Shown here in pieces: positions 32,737 to 41,894 of a stretch of 64,000 nucleotides of DNA. Location: positions 62,001-126,000 of the forward strand of contig NZ_UTKY01000016.1 of the NCBI RefSeq assembly GCF_900583165.1. The letters run 5' to 3'. A model generated the notes under the pieces. That model saw only the letters and a program-made list of their open reading frames with translations, was not told where the DNA came from and did no database searches. Within the stretch, counting starts at the first letter, position 1, and each line of letters starts with the position of its first letter. The DNA is from Pseudomonas viridiflava. GTDB taxonomy: Bacteria > Pseudomonadota > Gammaproteobacteria > Pseudomonadales > Pseudomonadaceae. Both the position numbers and the translations under genes were made by a program.

Positions 32737-34644
32737 ATGCACAGCGATCATTTCACGCGCCATGCCCAGCAGGTCCTCACCGTGGCCCATGGCCGCGACC
32801 CTTCGAGCGACCCGTCCATCGCCCGCTCCTGGCTGCGTTGTCTGGAGGACTACCACCTCGACCCTGCGCAAACCATTGCTCCCACCGTGCTTGAGCATGG
32901 CCGCTTGCTGGAAAGTCGCGAGCGTTTGCAGCAAGTGCTGCAGATCGCCGGCAGCGAGATGAACAGCCTGCACCAGCAGCTTTCCGGCGCCGGTCATGCG
33001 GTGCTACTCACCGATGCCCGTGGGGTGATCCTCAACTGTGTGACCGCGCCGTCCGAGCGCAAGATTTTCGAGCGTGCCGGGCTGTGGCTCGGCGCCGACT
33101 GGAGCGAGGCCTGCGAAGGCACCAACGGTATCGGCACCTGCCTGGTGGAGCGCCAGTCGCTGACGATTCATCGCGATGAGCATTTTCGTGGCCGACATAC
33201 AGGGCTGACCTGTTCGGCGAGCCCGGTGTTCGACCCCCATGGCGACTTGCTGGCGGTGTTGGATGTGTCGTCCGCGCGCGAGGCGGTGTCGCGCCAAAGT
33301 CAGGTCCACACCATGGCGCTGGTGAATCTGTCGGCCAAGATGATCGAGAGTTGCTACTTCCTGCGCCACTTTGAAAACTACTGGTTGCTGCGCTTTCATC
33401 TGCAAGCCGAATCTGTGGGCCTGTTCAGCGAAGGTCTGCTGGCGTTTGATGGCGAAGGGCGCATTTGTGCCGTCAACCAGAGCGCACTGAATCTGTTGGG
33501 GCAGATGCGTGGCGGTTTGCTGGGGCAGCCAGTAGAGGCGTTTTTCGAGTGCTCCCTCGACCAATTGCTCGGTCGCGCCAGCGCCAATGCCACCGCCAGT
33601 TGGCCGCTGCGCACCCGTGATGGCCGCCAACTGTTCGCCGCACTGCGCGGCCAGGCGCGCAGTACGCCGCTACCCGTGATCAAACCCGTAGTCGCAGAAA
33701 GACCGCAGTTGCCTAGCATCTGCTTGGGCGACCCAACGTTACAGCAGGATTTCAGCAAGGCGCTGCGCGTCTTCGAGCGCGACGTGCCCTTGCTGATCAA
33801 TGGCGAAACCGGCTCCGGTAAAGAAGCCTTCGCCAAGGCCGTGCATCATGCCAGCCAGCGTGCCGACAAGGCATTTGTCGCCCTCAACTGCGCCGCCATC
33901 CCTGAAAGCCTGATTGAAAGCGAGCTGTTCGGCTATCGCGGCGGCAGCTTTACCGGGGCGCGCAAAGAGGGTATGCAGGGCAAATTGCAGCAAGCCGATG
34001 GCGGTACCTTGTTTCTGGATGAAATCGGCGATATGCCCCTGGCCCTGCAAACCCGTCTATTAAGGGTGTTGGAAGACCGTCTGGTCGTGCCCCTCGGCGG
34101 TGAGCCCCAGGCCGTCAATGTCAGGATTATCAGCGCGACCCACCGCAATTTACTGGAGCGCGTGCAGGACGGCAGCTTTCGCGAGGATTTGTACTACCGG
34201 CTCAATGGCCTGGAAGTCGGCTTGCCGCCGTTACGCGAACGCAGTGACAAGTCCCAACTGCTGGATTTCTTGCTGGCACAGGAGGCCGACGGTGAGACGG
34301 TGTTGCTCGACCCGGCGGCGCGTGGGGCGCTATTGGCCTTTGCCTGGCCGGGAAACGTGCGCCAACTGCGCACGGTACTGCGAACGCTGGTGGCGTTATG
34401 TGATGAAGGTCGGGTATCACTGGGCGATTTGCCCGCGCAGATTCGCCAGGCTCGCCCATCAATGCCCAGTGACGCCAAGCCGGTGGAGTCGCCGCTCGAC
34501 GATGCCGAGCGCCTGGCGCTGCTGGCGGTATTGACGCAACAGCGCTGGCACATGACCCATGCGGCCGAGCAACTGGGGGTCAGCCGCAACACCCTGTACC
34601 GCAAGCTGCGCAGGCACGGCATCGCACGTCACGCCCTCAGCTAA
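32737..34644 (+). CDS. eatR: Sigma-54-dependent activator of ethanolamine genes (AcoR type)
   Basis: 635 residues. An N-terminal GAF-like sensor (about residues 75-200; GADWSEACEGTNGIGTCL), a PAS-like part (about 225-320), an AAA+ domain with Walker A NGETGSGKE, the GAFTGA-type loop GSFTGARKEG and Walker B GGTLFLDEIGD, and a C-terminal Fis helix-turn-helix (AAEQLGVSRNTLYRKLRRHGI). It is divergent from exaC-eat-eutBC, whose promoter is of the sigma-54 type. The name eatR follows the P. aeruginosa equivalent (PA4021), from memory. The likely inducer is ethanolamine or acetaldehyde. Confidence 0.88.
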   Translation: MHSDHFTRHAQQVLTVAHGRDPSSDPSIARSWLRCLEDYHLDPAQTIAPTVLEHGRLLESRERLQQVLQIAGSEMNSLHQQLSGAGHAVLLTDARGVILNCVTAPSERKIFERAGLWLGADWSEACEGTNGIGTCLVERQSLTIHRDEHFRGRHTGLTCSASPVFDPHGDLLAVLDVSSAREAVSRQSQVHTMALVNLSAKMIESCYFLRHFENYWLLRFHLQAESVGLFSEGLLAFDGEGRICAVNQSALNLLGQMRGGLLGQPVEAFFECSLDQLLGRASANATASWPLRTRDGRQLFAALRGQARSTPLPVIKPVVAERPQLPSICLGDPTLQQDFSKALRVFERDVPLLINGETGSGKEAFAKAVHHASQRADKAFVALNCAAIPESLIESELFGYRGGSFTGARKEGMQGKLQQADGGTLFLDEIGDMPLALQTRLLRVLEDRLVVPLGGEPQAVNVRIISATHRNLLERVQDGSFREDLYYRLNGLEVGLPPLRERSDKSQLLDFLLAQEADGETVLLDPAARGALLAFAWPGNVRQLRTVLRTLVALCDEGRVSLGDLPAQIRQARPSMPSDAKPVESPLDDAERLALLAVLTQQRWHMTHAAEQLGVSRNTLYRKLRRHGIARHALS

Positions 34645-34677
34645 AGGGTGCGATTTTCGCCCCCCTGCGCTAACCTG

Positions 34678-34695
34678 CCTCGATGTTTTACGAGG
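34678..34695 (+). other. Small hairpin over the mpl ribosome-binding site
   Basis: CCTCG-ATGTTTTA-CGAGG. The right arm contains the GAGG that lies 6 bp upstream of the mpl ATG. The stem is only 5 bp, so any effect on translation would be mild. Confidence 0.35.
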
Positions 34696-34701
34696 TCGAC
34701 T

Positions 34702-36051
34702 ATGCACATTCATATTCTCGGTATTTGCGGCACGTTCATGGGCTCGATGGCGGTGTTGGCCAAGGAGCTTGGCCATCACGTCACAGGCTCAGACGCCAAC
34801 GTTTACCCGCCCATGAGCACGCAACTCGAGGCCCAGGGCATTGAGTTGACCCAAGGCTACGACCCGTCGCAGTTCGACCCGGTGCCAGACTTGGTGGTGA
34901 TCGGCAATGCCATGTCCCGTGGCAACCCTGCGGTCGAATACGTACTCAATAAAGGTTTGCCTTATGTGTCTGGCCCGCAATGGCTGGCGGACCACGTGCT
35001 GCAAGGCCGCTGGGTACTGGCCGTGGCCGGTACCCACGGCAAGACCACCACCAGCAGCATGCTGGCCTGGGTGCTGGAACATGCCGGCATGAGCCCGGGG
35101 TTCCTGATTGGCGGCGTGCCGCAGAACTTCTCCGTGTCAGCTCGCTTGGGTGACACGCCGTTTTTCGTGATCGAGGCGGATGAATACGACAGCGCCTTCT
35201 TCGACAAACGCTCCAAGTTCGTCCACTACCGCCCGCGTACGGCGATCTTGAATAACCTTGAGTTCGATCACGCCGACATCTTCCCCGATCTACCGGCCAT
35301 CGAGCGGCAGTTCCACCACTTGGTGCGCACCATTCCAAGCGAAGGCCTGGTCATTCACCCGACCACCGAGCCCGCTTTGCAGCGTGTGATCGAGATGGGC
35401 TGTTGGACCCCAGTGCAGACCACCGGCGCTGGCGGGCAGTGGCAGGTCAAGTTGCTCAGTGAAGACGGCTCCCGATTTGAAGTGCTGTTCGAAGGTGAAG
35501 CCCAAGGCATCGTCGAGTGGGACATGACCGGCCAGCACAATGTCGCCAACGCCCTGGTCACCTTGGCGGCCGCGCGGCATGTGGGCGTGGTGCCATCCAT
35601 GGGGATAGCGGCATTGAGCGCGTTCAAAAGCGTGAAGCGGCGTATGGAAAAAGTCGCCGATGTGAACGGTATTACCATCTACGACGACTTTGCCCACCAC
35701 CCGACGGCGATTGCCACCACCTTGGATGGCCTGCGCAAGCGCGTGGGTGACGCGCCGATCATTGCCATTGTTGAGCCGCGCTCCAACTCCATGAAGCTCG
35801 GTGCGCATCGCGATGGCCTGCCTGAAAGCGTCAACGACGCCGACCAGGCGGTCTGGTATGCACCGGCCAACCTGGGCTGGGATTTGCCTGCGATTGCGGC
35901 GCAGTGCACCGTGCCGTCCACCGTCTGCGACTCCATCGAAGGCATCATCGAACACGTCAAACAACTCGCCAAGCCAGGCACCCATGTGGTGGTGATGAGC
36001 AACGGTGGTTTTGGCGGCCTGCACGGCAAACTGGCCGAGGCGCTGAAATGA
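34702..36051 (+). CDS. mpl: UDP-MurNAc:L-Ala-gamma-D-Glu-meso-DAP ligase Mpl
   Basis: 449 residues of the Mur ligase fold. [36 protein letters not shown] (given in parts: [29 protein letters not shown]), the ATP loop [13 protein letters not shown] and [10 protein letters not shown] are present. Mpl recycles the murein tripeptide by attaching it to UDP-MurNAc. The ATG at 34702 gives the normal N-terminus [10 protein letters not shown]. The stop overlaps the ubiX start (ATGA). Confidence 0.97.
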   Translation: MHIHILGICGTFMGSMAVLAKELGHHVTGSDANVYPPMSTQLEAQGIELTQGYDPSQFDPVPDLVVIGNAMSRGNPAVEYVLNKGLPYVSGPQWLADHVLQGRWVLAVAGTHGKTTTSSMLAWVLEHAGMSPGFLIGGVPQNFSVSARLGDTPFFVIEADEYDSAFFDKRSKFVHYRPRTAILNNLEFDHADIFPDLPAIERQFHHLVRTIPSEGLVIHPTTEPALQRVIEMGCWTPVQTTGAGGQWQVKLLSEDGSRFEVLFEGEAQGIVEWDMTGQHNVANALVTLAAARHVGVVPSMGIAALSAFKSVKRRMEKVADVNGITIYDDFAHHPTAIATTLDGLRKRVGDAPIIAIVEPRSNSMKLGAHRDGLPESVNDADQAVWYAPANLGWDLPAIAAQCTVPSTVCDSIEGIIEHVKQLAKPGTHVVVMSNGGFGGLHGKLAEALK

Positions 36052-36677
36052 GCGGCCCGGAACGCGTCACCTTGGCGATGACCGGCGCATCGGGCGCGCC
36101 GTATGGCTTGCGCCTGCTCGATTGCCTGGTACGCGAAGACCGCGAAGTGCACTTCCTGATCTCCAAGGCCGCACAGTTGGTGATGGCCACCGAGACCGAT
36201 GTGGCGCTGCCGCCCAAGGTGCAGATGATGCAGGCCTTCCTCACCGAATACACCGGTGCGGCGGCGGGGCAGATCAAGGTCTACGGCAAAGAAGATTGGA
36301 TGTCACCGGTGGCCTCGGGCTCCGGAGCGCCGGCAGCGATGGTGGTGGTGCCGTGCTCCACCGGCACCTTGTCGGCGATTGCCACCGGTGCCTGCAACAA
36401 CTTGATCGAGCGTGCGGCGGACGTGACGTTGAAAGAGCGTCGCCAGTTGATCCTGGTGCCGCGTGAAGCGCCGTATTCGAGCATTCACCTGGAGCACATG
36501 CTCAAGCTGTCGAACATGGGCGTGACGATTTTGCCGGCATCGCCGGGCTTCTATCACCAGCCGCAGACCATCGATGACTTGGTGGACTTTGTGGTGGCGC
36601 GCATTCTCAACCTGCTCAATATTCCCCAGGACATGCTGCCGCGTTGGGGCGAACACCATTTGAGCAGCGATGAATAA
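36048..36677 (+). CDS. ubiX: Flavin prenyltransferase UbiX
   Basis: 209 residues. [15 protein letters not shown] is the FMN-binding start, and [28 protein letters not shown] and [20 protein letters not shown] complete the pattern. It makes prenylated FMN for UbiD decarboxylases in ubiquinone synthesis. The ATG at 36048 is coupled to mpl. The stop overlaps the next small gene by 8 bp. Confidence 0.96.
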   Translation: MSGPERVTLAMTGASGAPYGLRLLDCLVREDREVHFLISKAAQLVMATETDVALPPKVQMMQAFLTEYTGAAAGQIKVYGKEDWMSPVASGSGAPAAMVVVPCSTGTLSAIATGACNNLIERAADVTLKERRQLILVPREAPYSSIHLEHMLKLSNMGVTILPASPGFYHQPQTIDDLVDFVVARILNLLNIPQDMLPRWGEHHLSSDE

Positions 36678-36954
36678 GGCGCTGGTGATGCTGCTGGCGC
36701 TGCAACTGGCAGGCTGCGCCACCGCCCGCACGCTGGATGCGGCGCAACCCGGTGCGCCAGTGGTGTACGCCGGCACAAGGCTGGACCTGTATGCGATCAA
36801 TGGCGGGTGTTGTGCCAAGGACCGGTTTGGCGCCGAAGCGCCGAGTTATCCCCAGGTGGATCTGCCGGCCAGCGCGTTGCTGGACACGTTGCTGTTGCCG
36901 TTGTCGGTGTTGACGGTGCTTGGGGTTGGCTTCAACGCGACGGGCGGGTTGTAA
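36670..36954 (+). CDS. YceK/YidQ-family lipoprotein
   Basis: 94 residues. The signal peptide ends in the lipobox LAGC (Cys about residue 16), followed by the YceK/YidQ pattern: [16 protein letters not shown] and [25 protein letters not shown]. These are small outer membrane lipoproteins of unknown role. It overlaps the end of ubiX by 8 bp and is the last gene of mpl-ubiX-yceK; a REPIN follows. Confidence 0.85.
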   Translation: MNKALVMLLALQLAGCATARTLDAAQPGAPVVYAGTRLDLYAINGGCCAKDRFGAEAPSYPQVDLPASALLDTLLLPLSVLTVLGVGFNATGGL

Positions 36955-36980
36955 CCCCTATCTTCTGATAGACAAATATC

Positions 36981-37078
36981 CAAATGTGGGAGGGGGCTTG
37001 CCCCCGATGGCAGAGTGTCAGTTAACAGATTTGTTGCCTGACCCACCGCTATCGGGGGCAAGCCCCCTCCCACATTTG
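36981..37078. repeat. REPIN between convergent genes (yceK-like/NAD-binding)
   Basis: A near-perfect doublet with outward ends, CAAATGTGGGAGGGGGCTTG at the left and its complement at the right, around a 40-bp spacer. It sits between two convergent genes where it may act as a shared 3' structure. Confidence 0.88.
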
Positions 37079-37104
37079 AATCTCTGCCAGGTCTTAAGAA
37101 CGGG

Positions 37105-37746
37105 TTACTTGCCCAGCTTACGCAACTCATCCGACTCCACCACCCGCACCCCATCCTGCTCTTCCAGCGCCAGGCGCCACATGGCTCGGGCCAGTTCGCA
37201 GACTTCAATGCCGTGGTACTTGCCCGGAATCAACCGAGACAACGGCCCGGCGAGTTGCTCGGCCAGGCGCGGCTCCAGGCGCTCGCCCAACAGCAGCGAC
37301 GGCCGCACGATGGTCAGTTGCGGCCAGCCTTGAGTTTTGAGCGCTTGTTCCATCTCGCCTTTGACGCGGTTGTAGAAAATCGAGGATTTCGGGTCGGCAC
37401 CAATCGCGCTGATTACCACCAGGTGCCGTGCGCCCATCTCCCGTGCGCGTTTGGCGAAGGCCACGACCATGTCCAGGTCCACGGCGCGGAACGCTTCTTC
37501 CGAGCCCGCTTGTTTGATCGTGGTGCCCAGGCAGCAGAAGGCCAGGTCCACCTGGCCGCTCAGCTGCGGCAGGAACACCGCCGGGTCGCCCACCGGGTTT
37601 TCCAAGCGCGGATGTTCGGCCAATGGCTTGCGGCTGGGCGCCAACACGCGCGTCACGGTAGGTTCGTTGAGCAGGCGGTCGAGCAGGTGTTCGCCGGTAA
37701 GGCCAGAGGCGCCGGCAAGCAGGATGTGTTGAGGTGTCAGGTACAT
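37105..37746 (-). CDS. NAD(P)H-binding protein (atypical SDR, NmrA-like)
   Basis: 213 residues. A Rossmann fold with [20 protein letters not shown] (TGxxGxxG-type) and [28 protein letters not shown] with YxxxK-like residues, and [10 protein letters not shown]. The group includes YbjT/Htatip2-like proteins of uncertain role, possibly quinone or redox sensors. It follows the MORN/caspase gene on the same strand after 29 bp, so they may share a transcript. The same neighbour pair (PA4017-PA4016) is recalled in P. aeruginosa. Confidence 0.82.
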   Translation of the reverse strand: MYLTPQHILLAGASGLTGEHLLDRLLNEPTVTRVLAPSRKPLAEHPRLENPVGDPAVFLPQLSGQVDLAFCCLGTTIKQAGSEEAFRAVDLDMVVAFAKRAREMGARHLVVISAIGADPKSSIFYNRVKGEMEQALKTQGWPQLTIVRPSLLLGERLEPRLAEQLAGPLSRLIPGKYHGIEVCELARAMWRLALEEQDGVRVVESDELRKLGK

Positions 37747-37775
37747 AGTGTTTCCCCCTTGTTACACGTTACAGC

Positions 37776-39494
37776 TTAGTTGCCTTTGGCTTCCTTGCTA
37801 TTCATTGAGACGCTTTCGAGCGCCTTTCGTGCCTGCTGTTTGCGTAAAAGTTGCCAGTGGGCGATGACGCCCTTGGGGGCCCAGATCTGCGGCTCGGAGG
37901 CTTCGAAGTTATCCGCCTGTTCGCGTTCGGTCACATGCAGTTGCGCCAGTTTGAAAGCTTGCTGCAGGTCATCGGTCTGGTTGAAGGCTTGGGCGAAGAG
38001 GGCGTCGCCAAAGTAGGTGAAGTCGGCTTCCTCGGAACAGCCGAAAGACACGCGGTCGGCCCGGGAGGCGGTCATGATCAGGGTGCGTTCGTCTTTGAGC
38101 GCCGGGATGAAACCGCCGGAATAGCAGGCGGAAATCACGATGATCTTGTCGCGGTTTTTCAGCGGTGCGAGCACGGCGGCCAGCTCGTCGGCGGGCAGGT
38201 CGGCCAGCTCCATGCGCGGTTGGTCCAGCACCAGCTCGTGTTCGTGAGTGCCGTGGCTGGTCATGTAAATGAATACCAGATCTTCGGGCCCGGTGCGTTC
38301 GGCCAGGGTTTGCACAGCAAGGCGAAGGCTTTCTCTAGTGGCCAAGGGGCGGTCGGCGATATGGTCGCGGTGGTTGACCAGGCGGACCTGCCCGCGCGCG
38401 CCGAAGCGGGTGGCGAGCAGGTTGCTGACGTAATCGGCCTCGCGCAGAAACACGCTTTGCTTACCGTCGCCGGCCAGCACCAGGGTGTACAGCTCGACGG
38501 CGGAGGTGGACGCGGGTACCGCTGCGAGGGCCGCATCCAGCAGGTGGCCCTGGGCAAGTACGCCGATTTCCAGCGGGTCGGGCAGCAGCTTGCCGTCGGC
38601 GTCACGCACGCGCATGCCGTTGACCCAGGTGCCGGCCTGTACGGTGCCGTCAGTCAGCACCAGGGTGCCACGGCCCTGATAGCTGTCGCTGTCGAAGCCG
38701 CCAATATAGAAGCTGCCATCGGTGAGGTTCAGGCGACCTTCGCCGCTGAAGCGCCAGTCGCTGAATTGGCCGACATAATGGCTGCCATCCACGCCGATCA
38801 ATTCGCCCTTGCCGCTCAGGGCGCCTTCCTTGAACTGGCCGATCCACACGTCGCCGTCGGCATTTTCGTAGCGGCCCTTGCCGTTGAGCTGGTTCTGTTT
38901 GAACTGGCCGACATAGATATCGCCGTCGGCGCTGTTGAAGGTGCCGTTGCCTTCCAGTTGCCCGTCCACGAAGTGGCCGCTGAACTGATTGCCACTGTCG
39001 TCGTTGCGCTGGCCTTCGCCATTCGGTTTGCCGTGGGCGAACTGGCCCTGGTATTGGCTGCCGTCGGCCAGCTCCAGGCGGCCGAGGCCGGAATACTGGT
39101 CGTTCTTGAATTCGCCGCGATAGGTCATCTGCCCCTCTTTGAGGGTGCCTTCGCCATTGCGTCGACCGTTCTTGAAGCCGCCTACATAGTGGCTGCCCGC
39201 CGTGGTCAAGCTGCCTTGGCCGTCGAACAGGCCCTGCTGGAACTGGCCCTTATAAACTTCGCCATTGCTGCCATGCCATTCGCCCTGGCCGTGCCACTGG
39301 CCTTGGTCGAACTGGCCGGCATACCAGCTGCCGTTGGGGTAGTCCACACGGCCCTCGCCTTGCAGCAAGCCATTGACCACATCGCCCCGGTATCGGCCGC
39401 CATCGGGCAGGCGCGCATCGGGCGGCAACAGCGATTCGCCGTCTCCGCAAGCGGTGAGCAACAGGGCAAGGGCAAGGGGGGCGAGTGGGCGCAT
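37776..39494 (-). CDS. MORN-repeat lipoprotein with caspase-like (C13) peptidase domain
   Basis: 572 residues. A lipoprotein signal peptide with lipobox LLTAC (Cys about residue 16) is followed by about 12 MORN repeats (residues 34 to about 310; units such as YVGQFKQNQLNGKGRYENADG). A C-terminal domain of about 240 residues follows. This has SHGTHEHE with His414 and ISACYSGG with Cys457, the dyad of clan CD cysteine peptidases (C13/legumain group). It should be anchored in the envelope facing the periplasm. MORN repeats usually bind lipids or scaffolds. Substrate, trigger and role are unknown. It is intact, with no sign of damage. Confidence 0.87.
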   Translation of the reverse strand: MRPLAPLALALLLTACGDGESLLPPDARLPDGGRYRGDVVNGLLQGEGRVDYPNGSWYAGQFDQGQWHGQGEWHGSNGEVYKGQFQQGLFDGQGSLTTAGSHYVGGFKNGRRNGEGTLKEGQMTYRGEFKNDQYSGLGRLELADGSQYQGQFAHGKPNGEGQRNDDSGNQFSGHFVDGQLEGNGTFNSADGDIYVGQFKQNQLNGKGRYENADGDVWIGQFKEGALSGKGELIGVDGSHYVGQFSDWRFSGEGRLNLTDGSFYIGGFDSDSYQGRGTLVLTDGTVQAGTWVNGMRVRDADGKLLPDPLEIGVLAQGHLLDAALAAVPASTSAVELYTLVLAGDGKQSVFLREADYVSNLLATRFGARGQVRLVNHRDHIADRPLATRESLRLAVQTLAERTGPEDLVFIYMTSHGTHEHELVLDQPRMELADLPADELAAVLAPLKNRDKIIVISACYSGGFIPALKDERTLIMTASRADRVSFGCSEEADFTYFGDALFAQAFNQTDDLQQAFKLAQLHVTEREQADNFEASEPQIWAPKGVIAHWQLLRKQQARKALESVSMNSKEAKGN

Positions 39495-39599
39495 AGCGGG
39501 ATCCGGGTAATTGAGCGCCGAGTATGCCGCAGCCGCAAGGTTCATACATAAATTTACATACCCAGTGGCGAGTTTTGATGCCTCGCCACAGGGTCGGGC

Positions 39600-40055
39600 T
39601 TACACGAAGCAGAGTGACAACGACTCGGCAATGTAGGCGGGTTTTTCCTGGCCTTCGATTTCCAGGGTGCAGACGGCCTTGAGCAGCCATTGCCCCGGCT
39701 TCTTCTCGGTGACCTCGGTCAGGGTGACGTTCAGGCGCACCCTGGAGTCGACCTTCACCGGCTGGATAAACCGCACGCTGTCCAGGCCATAGTTGACAAC
39801 CATCTTCACGCCTTCGGGCGTGATCAGGATGTCTTCGATCAGCTTGGGGATCAGTGACAGCGACAGGAACCCGTGGGCGATGGTGCCGCCGAACGGGGTT
39901 TGCGCGGCCTTGACCGGGTCGACGTGGATGAACTGATAATCGCCAGTGGCTTCTGCGAACAGGTTGATGCGGTCCTGATCGATGGTGAGCCATTCGGAAC
40001 GTCCCAGTTCCTTGCCGACATAATCGTTGAGCTGCGCTACGGGTACATAGGGCAT
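39600..40055 (-). CDS. MaoC-family hydratase
   Basis: 151 residues, hot-dog fold. The hydratase-2 motif is DQDRINLFAEATGDYQFIHVDPVKAAQTPFGGTIAHGFLSLSL (key parts ATGDYQFIHVD and FGGTIAHGFLSL), with catalytic Asp and His. It probably hydrates 2-enoyl-CoA thioesters. The chain length is unknown; homologues are labelled enoyl-CoA hydratase or (R)-hydratase. The ATG at 40055 matches the family start. It is alone on its strand, divergent from lrgAB. Confidence 0.88.
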   Translation of the reverse strand: MPYVPVAQLNDYVGKELGRSEWLTIDQDRINLFAEATGDYQFIHVDPVKAAQTPFGGTIAHGFLSLSLIPKLIEDILITPEGVKMVVNYGLDSVRFIQPVKVDSRVRLNVTLTEVTEKKPGQWLLKAVCTLEIEGQEKPAYIAESLSLCFV

Positions 40056-40179
40056 TGCGTCTCTCCTTGGTTCATCGATTTTTATAAATGTGCGAGATCC
40101 AATGTAGATCATCATGAGCAATGAGGCCGGTCAAGCCACCATGCTTTTGGCGAATGCCGGTGCATACGGCGGGCGTGCT

Positions 40180-40185
40180 TATAAT
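40180..40185 (+). promoter_or_regulatory. Perfect -10 box upstream of lrgA
   Basis: TATAAT at 40180-40185, 30 bp upstream of the lrgA start and followed by a GGGAGGAG ribosome-binding site. No good -35 is seen at 16-18 bp, so an activator may be needed. Confidence 0.4.
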
Positions 40186-40215
40186 GCGGGCACGTTTAGA
40201 GGGAGGAGAGGGCGG

Positions 40216-40569
40216 ATGCTGTTACGTGGGCTGACATGGCTGGTGCTGTTCCAATTGATCGGCACGGCACTCAATCACTTGCTGCTGCCGGTATTGCCGG
40301 GGCCGATCATTGGCTTGCTGCTGATGCTCGGTTACCTGGTGTGGCGTGGCGAAGTCGGCGAGCCCTTGAGCCTGGCGGCCAGTAGCCTGTTGCGTTACTT
40401 GCCATTGCTGCTGGTGCCGCCCGCAGTGGGCGTGATGGTGTACGCCAAGGACATCGCGGCGGATTTCTGGGCCATCGTGGGCGCGTTGGTGTTGTCGCTG
40501 GTGATTGCCATGGGCTTTGTCGGCGTGTTGATGCAGCAGATGGTCAAGCGCAAGGAGAAGGATCAATGA
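40216..40569 (+). CDS. lrgA: LrgA/CidA-family holin-like protein
   Basis: 117 residues with four hydrophobic segments; LNHLLLPVLPGPIIGLLLMLGYL and LLLVPPAVGVMVY are typical LrgA/CidA parts. The family resembles holins and affects murein hydrolase export, cell lysis or pyruvate transport. The strong purine-rich site at 40201-40210 selects the ATG at 40216. It overlaps lrgB by 4 bp (ATGA). Confidence 0.9.
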   Translation: MLLRGLTWLVLFQLIGTALNHLLLPVLPGPIIGLLLMLGYLVWRGEVGEPLSLAASSLLRYLPLLLVPPAVGVMVYAKDIAADFWAIVGALVLSLVIAMGFVGVLMQQMVKRKEKDQ

Positions 40570-41282
40570 TCTTCGACTGGCACGGCGCGTGGACGGCGGT
40601 GATTCACCATCCCTTGTTCGGTATCGGCATCACCCTTGGCGCCTATCAACTGGTACTCGCGGCGTTCGAGAAAACCCGCTGGATTTTCCTGCAGCCGGTG
40701 CTGGTGTCCATGTTGCTGGTGATCGGCATCTTGCTCACCTGCGGGCTGAGTTACGCCGAATACCGCAAGAGCACCGAGATCATGGGCATCCTGCTGGGCC
40801 CGGCGACAGTCGCCCTGGCAGTACCGCTTTATCTGAACCTGCGGCGCATTCGCCAATTGTTCTGGCCGATTTTTACTACGCTGGTGGTAGGCGGCGTATT
40901 GGCGACCGGCCTGTGTGTGCTGCTGGGCTGGTGGTTTGGTGCCGAGCACATGATGCTGATGACCATGGCGCCCAAGTCAGTGACGTCGCCTATTGCCATG
41001 CTGGTGGCCGAGCAGATCGGCGGCGTGGCAGCCTTGGCGGCGGTGTTTGTGCTGATTACCGGGGTAGTGGGGGCGATGCTCGGCCCGACGATCCTTTCCC
41101 GGCTCGGTGTGCACAGCCCCGAAGCACGGGGCATGGCGCTGGGCATGACCGCCCACGCCGTTGGCACATCGGTGGCCTTGCAAGAGAGCGAAGAGTGCGG
41201 CGCCTTTGCGGCGCTGGCCATGAGTCTGATGGGCGTGGCCACGGCAGTGTTTCTGCCGTTGGCCGTGTCGGTGATCGTTTAA
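40566..41282 (+). CDS. lrgB: LrgB/CidB-family membrane protein
   Basis: 238 residues, all membrane segments, with the LrgB motifs LGPATVALAVPLY, MAPKSVTSPIAMLVAEQIGG and GMTAHAVGTSVALQESEECGAFAALAM (shown in parts; GMTAHAVGTSVAL). It works together with LrgA; both act in control of lysis or in uptake of small acids such as pyruvate. Translation is coupled to lrgA. Confidence 0.92.
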   Translation: MIFDWHGAWTAVIHHPLFGIGITLGAYQLVLAAFEKTRWIFLQPVLVSMLLVIGILLTCGLSYAEYRKSTEIMGILLGPATVALAVPLYLNLRRIRQLFWPIFTTLVVGGVLATGLCVLLGWWFGAEHMMLMTMAPKSVTSPIAMLVAEQIGGVAALAAVFVLITGVVGAMLGPTILSRLGVHSPEARGMALGMTAHAVGTSVALQESEECGAFAALAMSLMGVATAVFLPLAVSVIV

Positions 41283-41303
41283 ACCAGGTTTAAGGAAACC
41301 TTT

Positions 41304-41894
41304 ATGAGTCTGGCGCTGTTCCCGCTCAATACCGTGCTGTTCCCCGGCTGCACCCTCGATTTGCAACTGTTCGAGGCGCGCTACCTGGACATGATCAGCC
41401 GCTGCATGAAAAAAGGCGAAAGCTTCGGTGTGGTCTGCATCCTGGACGGTAGTGAAGTGGGCACCGCTCCAGACGGCTACGCCTTGATCGGGTGTGAAGG
41501 TCTTATCCGTGATTTCAAGCAGCAGGACAACGGCCTCTTGGGCATTCGCATCGAGGGCGGTCGGCGTTTCCGCGTGCGGGACGCCGGCGTGCAGAAGGAC
41601 CAGTTACTGGTGGCCGAGGTGCAATGGCTGGAAGAGTTGCCCGACCAGGCGCTGGAAGAAGAGGACGCCGACCTGCTGGCCTTGCTCCAGGCGCTGGCCG
41701 AACACCCGATGGTCGCCTCACTCGACATGGGCAGCCACGCCGAGGGCCAGCAGGCGCTTGGCAATCAGTTGGCGTATTTGCTGCCGTTCACTGAGGCCGA
41801 CAAGATCGACCTGCTGCAACTCGACGATCCGCAGCAACGCCTGGATGCGATCCAAATGTTGCTCGACGAGTTGCAGGGTGAGCTGTTCACTTAA
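41304..41894 (+). CDS. LON-domain (substrate-binding) protein
   Basis: 196 residues comprising only the N-terminal domain of Lon: LALFPLNTVLFPGCTLDLQLFEARYLDMI begins it (parts LFPLNTVLFPG and LFEARYLDMI). There is no ATPase or protease domain. Such stand-alone LON-N proteins are common; their role is unclear. An AAGGAAACC site precedes the ATG at 41304. Its 3' end overlaps the convergent DedA-PAP2 gene by 4 bp. Confidence 0.9.
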   Translation: MSLALFPLNTVLFPGCTLDLQLFEARYLDMISRCMKKGESFGVVCILDGSEVGTAPDGYALIGCEGLIRDFKQQDNGLLGIRIEGGRRFRVRDAGVQKDQLLVAEVQWLEELPDQALEEEDADLLALLQALAEHPMVASLDMGSHAEGQQALGNQLAYLLPFTEADKIDLLQLDDPQQRLDAIQMLLDELQGELFT

